Shown here: piece after piece, positions 1-9,599 of the stretch
Layout: each line of letters begins with the position of its first letter
Position numbering within the stretch: the first letter of the stretch is position 1
Source of the DNA: Psococerastis gibbosa
Taxonomy: Eukaryota; Arthropoda; Insecta; Psocodea; Psocidae
Length of the DNA stretch: 64,000 nt
Assembly: GCA_963971405.1 (NCBI GenBank)
Contig: OZ020486.1
Location: forward strand, 25,071,419-25,135,418
Reading direction: 5' to 3'
Position numbers and translations under genes: made by a program
Notes under the pieces: generated by a model
Told to the model about the DNA's origin: nothing
What the model saw: the letters and a program-made list of their open reading frames with translations, nothing else
The model's database searches: none

Positions 1-1689
1 TTTTAAATAGGAGCGAAAGTCTCAAAGGCAGGTTAAAGGGAATTAAAGGGAGATTAAGTTTAAATTCTGAATAGGTAACCTACACAACGGTTATATTCGA
101 TATTTATGTACCGTACAAGTAATTCTCATGTCCGATTTGGGGTTTTGTATCGCGAGTTGAAAAAGAGTACTTTTCCCGCTTTCAATAAAGGAGTAAAGTG
201 TAAGCTTATTATGCAAGAGTACACATATCAGTTAGTTGTTTTGTCCTGTATTGGCTTATGTTGATGAGTTTTCTTTTCTTATTTTCGCAAACAACGGAAC
301 CACGACTAGTAAGTTGAGCAGGCTTACCAGACGCCCTCCTTTTGGCCCATGTGTCTTCCTGTCCTCCAAAGCCAAGAAAATGTCCTCCTTTTGCTAAATG
401 AACAAACTCGTGATTGAGTCGGTAAAGGTGATTGTAGCAGTACAACTTTAAGAATTTAAATTGTACCGGTACCGATTTTGATAAATACTATAGGCTAGTA
501 CTAGTAGTATATTTCAAATAAACCGCAGTTGCTCAAATAAATCGCTTCTAATGCAAAATACGAGAAATAATTCAATAACTTCTTTCAATATTCAATAAAT
601 AGACAACTTTTGCTCCCTTTTCAATAAAAACGTTATCTCTTCCGAAAATATGATCTGGTAACCCTGAAGTTGAGGAACCATTAGGTTAATTAAACAGAGC
701 CTAATTTCCGACAACTAAGGTTTTCATTAATTTTGTCATCATTCTGCATGAGATCTGCATTGCTTGCGTCAATGGGCTTCGCTGTCTTCAATGATTGGCC
801 TCGTAACATAAGCATTATTATCATCAATCTATTCTGTAGGTATCGTTGAGGTGCAACTACAACATATCGTAGAGCCATAATAGACTCAATGCTTCGTGCA
901 TTGTATTCGCAGTATTAACTATTAGGCTATAGAGTATTTTAATTTGCAGGCTGATTGTACCCAAGCTCTATTCATAGCGCCTAATTGACTTTCCTAGAAT
1001 CTGATGATCAATCATCCCCTGAGAAATATTCAGTTTGAAATTAACTGTCTGTTGTCACTGAAAAGTAAGACATTAATAATAAACAGAAAGTTGTCGACTT
1101 TTAATATTTTCAGGAAGAAGCCAATTACAACAAAGACTACCAGTCAAAATAACGAGCAACCGCAAAATGCTTAATTGATTGATTGATAGCCTTTTTCAAT
1201 GAATTCATAAAAAGAAACTTCAATAATTGAATAAGAATTTCATTAGTTGAAGTAAAACCCATTTCAAACGGAATGATATTCTTTGTGAAGGATTTTCCAC
1301 TCGATGAAAACACCCTGGCTGCCTCATGTTCTTTAACCAATAACTCTTTTCATTCCTTTAAGTATTTTGTGTCAAAAACGTCGAAATAGGGAGCAATAAG
1401 TGGAAAACACTGGTTTCATTTCAGTCAATACACTTTCTGTGGATCCACTCATATAACAAAGGAATAAAATACATACTTAGCCACTCTGAGAGGAAATCAC
1501 TCGAGGTCAAAACGAAACGGAAAATTTACAAAAGGATTACGAGAGGAATGACAACCTTTTAGTGTCTAATTTCACTCCTTCCTCGTTTCGAGGCATTTAA
1601 CAGTCAGCAATTTGCATTTTACACTTCAGGATTGATGGGAAAAAAAAATGATATTTTCAATAAAGATAAAAAAAAAATTTACACTTATA
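1..1689. other. No gene seen; AT-rich non-coding
   Basis: Short open frames here (under 80 codons) show no recognisable domain, no splice-bounded exon and no repeat shared with the rest of the window. If the LMO4-type gene continues downstream on the minus strand, this is intron or 3' flank of that gene. Confidence 0.5.
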
Positions 1690-1760
1690 CCCCAGCACAA
1701 GCGTCGGAGAGGCATAGATCGTGGGTTCGAGTCCCGATCTGTTCAGACCTTCTTTTATGT
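1690..1760 (+). repeat. tRNA-like head (B-box) fragment
   Basis: The segment reads ATCGTGGGTTCGAGTCCCGA, which contains a Pol III B-box (GGTTCGAGTCC). It resembles the tRNA-derived heads near 20.0, 43.3 and 55.2 kb, which share AGATCGTGGGTTCGAATC. There is no acceptor-stem pairing that would make a functional tRNA, so it is most likely a SINE head remnant. Confidence 0.4.
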
Positions 1761-2076
1761 AATGTTCCCTATCAAGAACTAGATTATTTCAATTTGAAGG
1801 GCTTTATATGCATATAAGCCTAATGTAGTGGTCCATTAAACCTTACCCTGACAAAGACACCATTATTTTTGTTTCCAATTTATACGTAGTATAAGGAAAG
1901 CTTTGTGACGGTCCAAATTTTCGATTCCGAGATTTCAACGGAATTACACGTTTTGAGGTCCCAGGAATCCAAAAAAGTGGTTTTTACGAAATGTCTGTCT
2001 GTCGCTCTGTCTGTCTGTTCATCGATTTCCGGGAAAACTACTCGGTCGATTATTATAAAATTCGGCATGTAAGTTC

Positions 2077-3239
2077 CATTGGCGTAAATTCCCAAAATTT
2101 CTGGGGGGGGGGGGAGGGGGTTTAGGACCCCAAGACTTTGATCCCCGGGAGAAAAGATATCGATAAATGGGCCCAAATTAGTGAGGTTTTACGAATATTC
2201 CACCCCGGAGAAAAAAATTTATGAATAGGCCCAAGTTAGAGAGGTTTTACGCATTTTGCAAGCAGTACAGTAACTGTTGAGATTTTATAGACGAATAAAC
2301 TTACCACTGAGGGGGGGGGGGTCTCCCCCGAAGTAAATTTTGAAAAAATAGGTCTGAAATATTAGGGTTTTATGTATTTTGAGTAATATATTTTGTTGAA
2401 AGTACTTGGTCAATGTGTTAATTTTTTTCATGATGTCTTTCATGTCAAATAAGCATTCCAAGAATTAATTTTCCTATCGTTATTGTGGATTTTAATGGAT
2501 TGTATTGGCCCTTCGCCTCCATAACGTCTTTGTCACTAGAAATCCTGGGGGGGGGGGACTTAGCCCAGGACCCCCCTATTTACGCCAACGTTTGCAAGCA
2601 GTGCAATTGAGATATTATAACGACGAATAAACCTACAATTTAGAGGGGCCGGGGGTCTCCCCCGGAGAAAAATTAAGAGAAAATAGCTCTGAAATATTGG
2701 GGTTTTAAGCATTTTGAGTAATATATTTTTGTGCAAGTACTTGGTCAATGTTTTGATTTTTTTCATGATGACTTTCATGTGAAATATGCATACCAAGAAT
2801 TAATTTTCCTTTCGTTATTGTGCATTGTATTGGGCTTTCGCCTCCATAACGTCTTTGTTACCAGAAATCCTGGGGGGGGGGGCTTAGCCCAGGACCCCCC
2901 TATTTACGCCAATGTTTGCAAGCAGTACAATTGAGACATTATAACGACGAATAAACCTACCACTCTCCCCCGGAGAAAAATTTGAAAAAAATAGCTCTGA
3001 AATATTGGGGTTTTAAGCATTTTGAGGAATATATTTTTTGTGAAAGTATTTGGTCAATTTGTTGATTTTTTCATGTAAAATAAGCATATATACTAAGAAT
3101 TAATTTCCCTTTCATTATTGTGGATACTATGCCTTTAGCCTCCATAACGTCTTTGTCACCAGAAATCCTGGGGGGGGGGGGGGCTACGGGTGGACCTGGG
3201 GGGGCATGCCCCCCCAGGACCCCCCTAATTACGCCAATG
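2077..3239. mobile_element. hAT-like non-autonomous DNA transposon, 1.16 kb
   Basis: The ends are inverted repeats: the left begins CATTGGCGTAAATT and the right ends AATTACGCCAATG. The 8 bp outside each end are identical (GTAAGTTC at 2069-2076 and 3240-3247). Removing the element plus one copy restores an uninterrupted F1 repeat. Eight-base target duplications and termini beginning with CA are typical of the hAT superfamily. No transposase frame is present; the interior is a tandem G-rich array, so the element would depend on a transposase made elsewhere. Confidence 0.85.
2285..3235 (+). repeat. Tandem array inside the hAT-like element (about 3 units of 300-325 bp)
   Basis: The landmark ATAACGTCTTTGT recurs at about 2521, 2846 and 3144, giving periods of about 325 and 298. 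Each unit carries a CCTGGGGGGGGG run, an internal copy of the element end (ACGCCAAYG), AAATATTGGGGTTTT and GTACTTGGTCAA. The first two spacers carry a GGGGGTCTCCCCCG palindrome, which is reduced to CTCCCCCGG in the third. Units differ by many substitutions and indels, so amplification is not recent. Confidence 0.8.
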
Positions 3240-3599
3240 GTAAGTTCACAAAAATCATACCTCGGGACCATTTATATTTATTTTGGGCTAACTCAATTTG
3301 GAGGGCTTTATTCTCAAAAAACTCGTAGTCGTTATACCGGTTCTTTTAATTTGTAGGACTTTTTTGTAGGCCTAATTCAGTGGTCTATTGAACAGTGCCC
3401 TGACGAAGACCTCATTATTTATCTGAATGGTACTGTTTCTGTATGAATTTTGGCCTCAGCAAGCAGGGAAACTGGTACAAGCCTCAAAGTCAACGCACAC
3501 TGGCTACAAGAGAAAATGGGCAAGCTCAGGCATGCTTACTTACCATTGATACAACGTAACTTTTTTTGACTTTTACAATAGTGTACATAATATTCTAAT

Positions 3600-3775
3600 C
3601 ATGGCCGTGCCCCGGTGGGTGGTCCAAGGGGTCCGGACCCCCCCCCCCGAAATAGTTTTTAAAAAAAATGTAAACCTGTATTGTTTGAAGAATTAATCCA
3701 TTAATTCATTAATAAATTACGTTAAAAAAAAATTTGGACCCTCCCCCCCTAAATCAAGACCTGGGCACAGCCTTG
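3600..3775. mobile_element. hAT-like MITE, 176 bp
   Basis: The left end CATGGCCGTGCCCCGG and the right end CCTGGGCACAGCCTTG are imperfect inverted repeats (13 of 16). The flanking octamers are identical (ATTCTAAT at 3592-3599 and 3776-3783). The interior carries a GGGGTCCGGACCCC palindrome followed by a C-run. It has no coding capacity. The same family recurs at 36729-36917 and as a relic near 27.2 kb. Confidence 0.9.
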
Positions 3776-3783
3776 ATTCTAAT

Positions 3784-4870
3784 GCACATACGGTATAATT
3801 ATGGAACTAATTGAATAAGATCGCTACTGACTATGCGCATCCCATCCATCACATCCCATGCATGTCAACTTCCTCCCAAAAAAACACTAATTCGATTAAA
3901 TGATTTCTTTTAAAACCATTAATATTTTCCAAAAGCTGAGCGCACAATAGAAGAAAGCTCCCCTGGGCCAGCGGCAGAATTAAATGGTTAAGTGCTGAAT
4001 TTCCACAGAATTTGCAAAAACACACGGGTCCGGTAGCTGGCCGATTAAACAACAGGATAGGGAAATTCTGAAAACAAAGACCAAGCGCAAGTGTCCAGGC
4101 GGGCGGGCATATTCAACAGAATTACGCTACTTTTTGTGCTGTGAAAAAATGTGGAGGTGGGTATTTTTGTAATGAATAAAAACATTGAAAGCGGTCGTGT
4201 ATTTACTCTGCTATTTACCTACCCATTCTGTAGACGGGCGCATTAACGCCCCAAGTTCTTTTTCTATATCAATTGACAACACAGCTCGTGTTATTTTTAA
4301 TCCAATTTGTCCCTTGGTGTCTGCATGTCGGCAGTGGACCCTCATTCCTCCCGCATCATGAAGTGTCCTCCTTTTTTTCTCTTTGATACTTTTAACCCAT
4401 AAGGCAGTTCCGAAATTTTATAAATTATACATCTAATAGAAATGAAGGCATACAGTAAATGAACCTTATCTGATTAAAAAAGAGGTTTAAGATGTCTTTC
4501 AAAATTATTCTACTCTGGGAAAGACAGTATACAGCCTAGAGAATGATCAAGGGACAGTCAAGTGAAGTAGATGAAGAAAGGAAGAATTTTTGGTAATTGG
4601 CAAAAACTACGAGTGGAGGGAGGAGTGGGGTACATGTTTACACTCGTCAGGGTAACGCGGGCGCCCGCAGTCCTCCTTTTTTGCTTTTCCACTTTTGCTC
4701 TCTTTTTAATAATAAAAAAATTGAATTTTGTAAATCGTGTTTCTTTGAACGTGCTTCAAATTTCAAAACACTGCCGTTTTTCGAGTTCAGCAAGGGCACA
4801 GGGAATGCCATATTAGTTTTTGAGTGAGCATAAGATTGTAACATCACATCATTGCCATTATTTTCTACTG
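3784..4870. other. No gene seen
   Basis: Open frames on both strands are short, overlap each other, and resemble no family I know. No repeat ends were found here. Confidence 0.45.
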
Positions 4871-5099
4871 CAAGCAGGTTTCATAAACGTTTGGACACCC
4901 TATAAAAAATTATAAGTTCCAATTCTGGCATTTTTATACTAATACTTCTTATTGCAAGCTATAAACAATCTTTTGATCCTGCACAAGACTCGTATCTGTA
5001 GTTGGTTAAGTCATGCTTTCGCCTGTTTTATTGTGTCAGTGGTAAGCTTGTCTCAGTTTGTCTATTATCGCATGTGGCCGGTGTAAGTTAGGACATGAC

Positions 5100-6085
5100 T
5101 GAATCGATTATTTATGAAACCAGTTAAGTGACACTTTTCGACATTTTTATTTTTTGTTATTTGTATGATCTTTGTGGCAAGATGCATCGTTGAGTTGTGG
5201 AACCAGTGAAGTCCCACTGTAACTAATGCTTTGAATATTTCATTTATTTTTGAAACCAGTAATGTCCGGGACTTAACTGATTTCATAATTAAAACCTGTG
5301 TGAAATTATTAAACATGGTAAAACTAAAACAGCCCTTGTCTTTGACTACACGCAAAATATTTCACTGCCTACTGTTCCAGTACAAGAGACTTATTATTTG
5401 AGGCAGCTCTCTGTCTTTTCTTTTGGGATTCACAACATGGGAGATGGCACTGCTACCATTAGGCCTAATTTATACCACGAACACTTTGCCCAGAAGGGTG
5501 CAAACGAAGTTTGTTCTTTCGGGCTGCCAATTTTCTACAGGCTGTGTACACTCTTAACAGACTCTGGCCAATTTGACAAAATTTACTATCATCTGACTGT
5601 TCGCGGCCACTCTTTTCTTCCCTGCGATCGAGACTTCGCGTTAATTAAAAAAGTATTAAGTGCCAATTCACAGAGCAAAGTTGAAGATTTGGGAAAATTG
5701 ACAAGTCACGTTCCTGAAGGGAATTTTTTTTGGCCAAGATTTTGAAGTGGCCTACGAGGGAAAGAGAATAAAACTCGTAAAAAACTAAGTCTGGCATGAC
5801 TTAATGTCTTATTTGTGACCTAATGTCTACTTGAGAAGCATTAAAGTTTGTAAAACGTAAATTGATGCGTATTAATTTTTGAAAGCAGTCAAGTCCACCA
5901 ACTTTAAAGCTCTCCCTAGGTTAGAAAAAACTATCATTAACGATGCTAAATAGCTCATTATATGCAGCTCATGAAGAGAAACTAGGTGAGTCTAAAGGGA
6001 AAAACATCATAGCCGTACTAAAGAAACTGAACGGTTTTTCATCTCTCCTGAAAAATTTGTGTTTGAGGACATGACTGGTTTCATA
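5100..6085. repeat. Cluster of a GAAACCAGT..GTCC motif in both orientations
   Basis: The motif occurs near 5118, 5205, 5252 and 5881 on the plus strand and inverted near 6066. The outermost copies form an inverted pair (CGATTATTTATGAAACCAGT near 5104 and its reverse complement near 6070). It looks like a degraded foldback element with internal sub-repeats. Nothing coding is recognisable. Confidence 0.5.
5515..5556 (-). repeat. Solo terminus of the F3 MITE
   Basis: TTTCGGGCTGCCAATTTTC and, a few bases later, TGTACACTCTT match the right terminus of the F3 element at 47411-47666. The partner terminus is absent, so this is a fragment. Confidence 0.55.
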
Positions 6086-6094
6086 AATAATCGA

Positions 6095-6305
6095 GTCCGT
6101 ACCACTACGCTACTCTGACTTTCACCCGAAAGGTTGTTGGTTCGAGTCCCACACTGGCTATATTTTCTGGCCATGCTTCGGAGGGCATGTAAAGCAGACG
6201 GTCCCGGGCCTTCCTAGTTGAGTGTAAGAGAGGGCTTTATAGCCCTAACTCCGCTAGGTTGGCTTAGTAATAGAAACAATAAAAAGTCCTTATTTATTTA
6301 TTTAT
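6095..6305 (+). mobile_element. SINE, family S1, copy 1
   Basis: A tRNA-derived head with a B-box (GGTTCGAGTCCC) follows CACCCGAAAGGTTGTT. The body contains GGAGGGCATGTAAAGCAG, CGGTCCCGGGCCTTCC and TAGCCCTAACTCCGC, and the tail is TATTTATTTATT. The same order is found at 16881-17090 and 18092-18308. It lies at the right edge of the insertion that splits repeat X. Confidence 0.85.
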
Positions 6306-6413
6306 TAAGTTGACATCGAGGCAGTTTGCCAATGTCCAAAAATTCACACGGAAACTATACAAATAATCTCAGAAATCCATGGGATTGGTGGCAGTGGATA
6401 AGGGACCTATGAG

Positions 6414-6598
6414 CAATGGCGGATCCACGGGGGGGGGGGGTCAGGGGTCATGACCCCCCTCCTAAATGAGTAAATTCATAAGATGCCTAGTAAAAAAAAA
6501 GAAAAAACTCAACTTTTCAACAACAAAAATTACCTTTAAAATTTTCAAACAACTTGTAACCCCCCCCCCCCCTAAATTTTTCAGTGGATTATCACTTG
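6414..6598. mobile_element. hAT-like MITE, degenerate
   Basis: The left end CAATGGCGGATCCACGG is followed by a G-run and a GGGGTCATGACCCC palindrome. The right side has a C-run and ends GTGGATTATCACTTG, a decayed inverted match. Flanks CCTATGAG and CCTAATTG agree at 5 of 8, so the target duplication is only suggestive. It sits exactly where repeat X is interrupted after AGGGACCTATGAG. Confidence 0.5.
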
Positions 6599-6972
6599 CC
6601 TAATTGCCTGCAGAATATGAGAAATTGATGTCATCAGTGCCAAGGCGGCATAAAAGCCAACGGAGAAACCAGTAAGTACAGATTTCTTGGAATGAATCTC
6701 AATATTGTTTTTTGTTGCATCCGAAGATTTATGAAATAAGATTGACATGTGAATAAAATTTTCTTTCCCTTATGTGTGATTTAATTCAATGTATAACTAG
6801 CTAGGTAGTCAAACCTTGTTCTTTTCAATGGTATAACATGATAAAAAAGTTGCCTATTATGTACACTGTAGTAACCTATTAGGTGGTGAAATCAGCATTT
6901 TAAAAAATTCCAAAATTAGAACTTTTAATTTTTCATAGGGTGTCCGAACATTCATTAAACCAACTTGTAGGC

Positions 6973-8027
6973 TAACATTTCTCCAATCACTCCACAATTC
7001 AAACAATTATTAATAGCTGACGTTAAGATAGGCTTTATTTTTCATGTGAAAGCGTTAAATAAATTCTCAAACAAAGAGTTCTAAAGAAGAAGAAAATTGA
7101 GAAAGCCTAATAACATTGCACTAAATTGTCAAATTTGCTACAGGAATCAGAACAACCGATTACCTTAAATAGGCTACAATGATTTTCTTCTTAGCTTCTT
7201 AGTATTTCCGTTCCAGGCATTGCCTGTCAGCATAGAGCTAGTAAAAAAGTCCTTAAGAGGTCTCATTCGAATCTGATGAGCTGTTGGGTACATTGCCGAG
7301 TTGCAACACTATTAGAACTATAGTGTCACCAACTGAGAGCCTTCCAGTGAGCTTAACAGAAGTTTGTATCGATCTAATTTTTAATAAACCAAATTAGCCT
7401 ACATTTTAGCTCCACAGCCAAAGCCCTTGTAGGTTGCCCCCGAGATAATGGCAAGGGAATTTGTGGGGAGGGGTGGGAGTGCGAAACCATAGGGCACGAT
7501 CAGAAAGAGAGGGTGACAATAATCTAATAAACACCACTCACACTTTCAAGGGCTGGGCTCTCAGCCTCATGTTCAGACTTTGCTGCCTGATTGATTGACA
7601 CTAGTTCAATGCAATTTCACAACACGCCTTTTACTGCATTGACAGATATCAAAATACTTATTTCAGCACCATTTTTGGGCAAAATAAAAAAAACTAACAG
7701 TAGTGTCTACTCTACAGTATAAGTCATGAGTGAATGACAGATTGCACTTACTCTTTACGCATTGCACAGGAGCTGTTATACCCAGCAATCTAAATGTCAC
7801 GACAACAGCAAATTTAGTCAATACAATGCATCGTACATTGTGCACATATAATTATATTCATACTTAAATTAGTATAAGTAAAATATTCGAATCATACAAA
7901 ATCGGTTACGGTAATCACGGGGAGTGTTACTTCTAGAAAAAATTGTTGAAACCCCTTGACTATAATTTGATTTTCTTTTCCAAAATATATCTATACAATT
8001 TTTCTGGTTCTCAGACAAAATTATAGG
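6973..8027. other. No gene seen; candidate intron of the LMO4-type gene
   Basis: No splice-bounded LIM exon was found on the minus strand here. No C-x2-C...H-x2-C pattern appears in the long frames; a very short exon cannot be excluded by eye. Confidence 0.4.
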
Positions 8028-8029
8028 AC

Positions 8030-8405
8030 GGTGGCGTGGAAAGTCACTTGTTTTTAAACAAAATTAGTTGTTTTTATTACCTTTTTAATTTTTTTTTAAT
8101 TAACAAAGTAAGTCATTAAAGATTTGGCTTATGGAAGTTGTAGAAGACTACTTCATGCATCATATATTAGGAAATATTAAATTTTTGGTACCTTAGTTCT
8201 TCCATAAATACCAGAACAGACAGGACTAAAATTTCGCGTATTCTGGAATTTCGGAAGAACTACATAACCGAAAAGTAAAAATATATGATGCACGGAGTAG
8301 TATTTTACAACTTAAATGAGCCAAATTTTTATCATCATGCTGAGTTAATTAAATAAAAAATGAAAAGTATTTCATTTTGTGGTGTCAATTTTCTACGTAG
8401 CATAA
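8030..8405. repeat. F3-related foldback repeat, copy 2
   Basis: The arms are long imperfect inverted repeats of about 150 nt. The left arm has TTAATTAACAAAG, GATTTGGCTTATGGAAGTTG and CATGCATCATATAT. The right arm has the reverse order, ending GTTAATTAAATAAAAAATG. An inner inverted pair (TTCTTCCATAAAT / ATTTCGGAAGAA) lies in the centre. Its TTTTTTATTTAATTAAC block and the GATTTGGCTCAT block match the F3 MITE at 47.4 kb. Confidence 0.7.
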
Positions 8406-8885
8406 CCTCTTATTACGAACTAATGATAGATTTTCTATGTAATAATAATGGCTAGAGCCTTAAGAGTACAACCAGGAGTAATTAAAACAAAAGATAAACA
8501 CCAATGGTCCAAAGAGTTATTACATTTTGTAAAATTTGACTGGCCTACTAGTAGTAGTAGTAGTGTTCGTCGGGTTAATAACTACTTAGGCCTCATATTT
8601 GGGCCCATAGAGTGACCGCGACTTGACTGTCCTACGCCAGCCCATAGGTCAGTGGACCTCCTGATTATAGTGGATTCCGAACCACTTGGGAACCACAGTC
8701 AAGTCACACGATTAGTTCGGAGGTGACCAGGACAAGTCCTACCATGTTGTCCTACCATGTTTCCCTACCGGCACTTTGCACACGACCAAGTTATCTGCAG
8801 CTTTGAACCTGCTCTGGTCCACTGGATACAACTTGGTATGGCGGCCGGCACTGGCCTACTAAGAGCTAAGCTGTTAAATCAATGT
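8406..8885. other. Probable first part of an intron downstream of the LIM exon
   Basis: This stretch directly follows the splice donor of the minus-strand exon. It contains a (TAG)5 microsatellite near 8548 and no reading frame of note. Confidence 0.5.
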
Positions 8886-8891
8886 ACTCAC
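8886..8891 (-). other. 5' splice donor of the LMO4-type exon
   Basis: On the minus strand the exon ends in AG followed by GTGAGT, a full consensus donor. Reading through would hit a stop one codon later. The split codon (AG plus the next base) falls at the Arg that ends the first LIM region, where the related proteins continue with Leu-Phe-Gly. Confidence 0.9.
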
Positions 8892-9307
8892 CTAACATAG
8901 TCGTTTTTGCAAAGAATCATGCCCGCTTTCGTAAAACACGAAGAACCTATGTCCGCAAGCATTGCACCACAGCACGAGCACTTGAGACAGCCGTTGTGCC
9001 AATACCTGTCCAACGCGTGCAGCAGGAACCTTTCTACAATTTTACCCCCACATCCGCCGCACACTTTCACACTGTTTCCACCACAAGAATTATTGTTATT
9101 GTTATTATTATTGTTACTGGATGTAGAACTACTGTTGCTGTTGGCGTTATGGTGCTGGTGGATGCCGAAGGGCGAGTGGTGCTGGTGCACGTGCCCCGGC
9201 ATGCCCATGTGGCCGTTGCTCATGGGCATATGCCCGTAGTTGTTGTTGTCGGGGGGTGGGGAATGCGGCGACGGCAGTTCCGAGTAGCCGTGGTAGTGGG
9301 GATTCAT
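8892..9307 (-). CDS. LMO4: LMO4-type LIM-only protein, 5' coding exon (partial)
   Basis: LIM-only nuclear adaptor; proteins of this class bind LDB/Chip cofactors and transcription factors through two LIM domains and no DNA-binding domain. The exon encodes 138 full codons plus two bases of codon 139. Residues 1-80 are low complexity, rich in His, Met, Ser, Pro and Asn, with nine Asn at 65-73. Residues 83-136 form a complete first LIM domain with zinc ligands C83, C86, H104, C107, C110, C113, C133 and D136. The stretches RFLLHALDRYWH and GMILCKND look like LMO4 rather than the LMO1-3/Beadex class. The start is chosen at 9307 because it is the first Met inside the exon and has a good context (CACACCATGA). 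An upstream coding exon remains possible, since the frame is open to the acceptor. The second LIM domain is not in this exon. Confidence 0.82.
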
Positions 9308-9355
9308 GGTGTGCACTGCGCCGGTGGCCAGTTTGACGGTCAAATTGTACGGTTT
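9308..9355 (-). other. LMO4: 5' untranslated part of the LMO4-type exon
   Basis: Forty-eight bases lie between the splice acceptor and the chosen ATG. The frame is open through them (residues KPYNLTVKLATGAVHT), so they could instead encode an N-terminal extension from an upstream exon. The repertoire of LMO4 proteins, with short N-termini, favours untranslated. Confidence 0.55.
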
Positions 9356-9371
9356 CTGAAAAAAGAGAAAA
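9356..9371 (-). other. 3' splice acceptor of the LMO4-type exon
   Basis: Minus-strand TTTTCTCTTTTTTCAG is a strong polypyrimidine tract plus AG immediately before the exon. It shows that at least one upstream exon exists, at higher coordinates or outside the window. Confidence 0.85.
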
Positions 9372-9514
9372 CATGTTTTACTAAGCATGTATTGTTGGGT
9401 ACAGTAGCATAAGGAATCACCGCAGATTGTGTGCCTTCCACGGACTTCAAACGAGGCTCAGTAATTCATAAATAGGAAGGCCATGCAACAAGCTGGCTCC
9501 CTTATGAATGAATG

Positions 9515-9590
9515 AAAAAAAAATGTCTATATTTTCCCATTCAGCGAATTTTGAGCCCACTTTTACATTTGACCCAAAATTAAAGAATTG
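9515..9590 (-). repeat. LINE-like 3' end fragment, old copy
   Basis: On the minus strand it reads AAGTGGGCTCAAAATTCGC then GGGAAAATATAGACA. This is a diverged match to 39358-39435, which has GAGTGGGCCGAAGGCACGAA and GGAAAATAAAGACAA. The AATAAA-like ending and A-rich tail suggest a retrotransposon 3' terminus. Confidence 0.45.
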
Positions 9591-9599
9591 TAAAAATAT

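Larger units (their letters stand above)
1868..3362 (+). repeat. F1 hairpin-ended repeat, copy 1, split by a hAT-like insertion
   Basis: The left part (1868-2076) has the F1 start TTTCCAATTTATACGTAG, the GATTCCGAGATTTCAACGG block and the TGTCTGTC microsatellite. The right part (3248-3362) resumes F1 at ACAAAAATCATACCTCGGGA and ends in CCGGTTCTTT. The element at 2077-3239 separates them. The right part lacks the middle of F1 that full copies at 34.8 and 50.0 kb carry, so this copy was also internally deleted. Confidence 0.8.
5007..6413 (+). repeat. Repeat X, split copy
   Basis: Bases 5007-5089 match the first half and 6311-6413 the second half of a continuous repeat at 20491-20680 (shared TTTCGCCTGTT, GGTAAGCTTGTCTCAG, then GACATCGAG, CAGTTTGCCAATG, AGGGACCTATG). 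About 1.2 kb lies between the halves, with TAAGTT at both junctions (5084-5089 and 6306-6311). That supports one insertion event or stacked insertions. Confidence 0.7.
4871..6969. mobile_element. Composite region bounded by about 70-bp inverted repeats
   Basis: About 70 bp near 4872-4940 match the reverse complement of 6894-6969. Both arms contain GGACACCCTAT, then a short A-rich stretch, then AAGTTC and TGG.ATTTTT. This implies a 2.1 kb element or a foldback. The interior holds no transposase frame but contains the split X repeat, a SINE and a short hAT-like MITE. I could not fix the exact ends or a target duplication, so the superfamily is open (Tc1/mariner-like termini are one possibility). 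Confidence 0.55.

Noticed and set aside
5398..5745. 115-codon plus-strand frame
   Set aside because: It crosses an F3 transposon terminus (5515-5556) and has no domain.
8882..9412. 176-codon plus-strand frame, the longest in the window
   Set aside because: It is the antisense shadow of the LIM exon; its Val/His-rich content mirrors the Asn/His/Met codons, and the minus strand has the LIM domain plus consensus splice sites.
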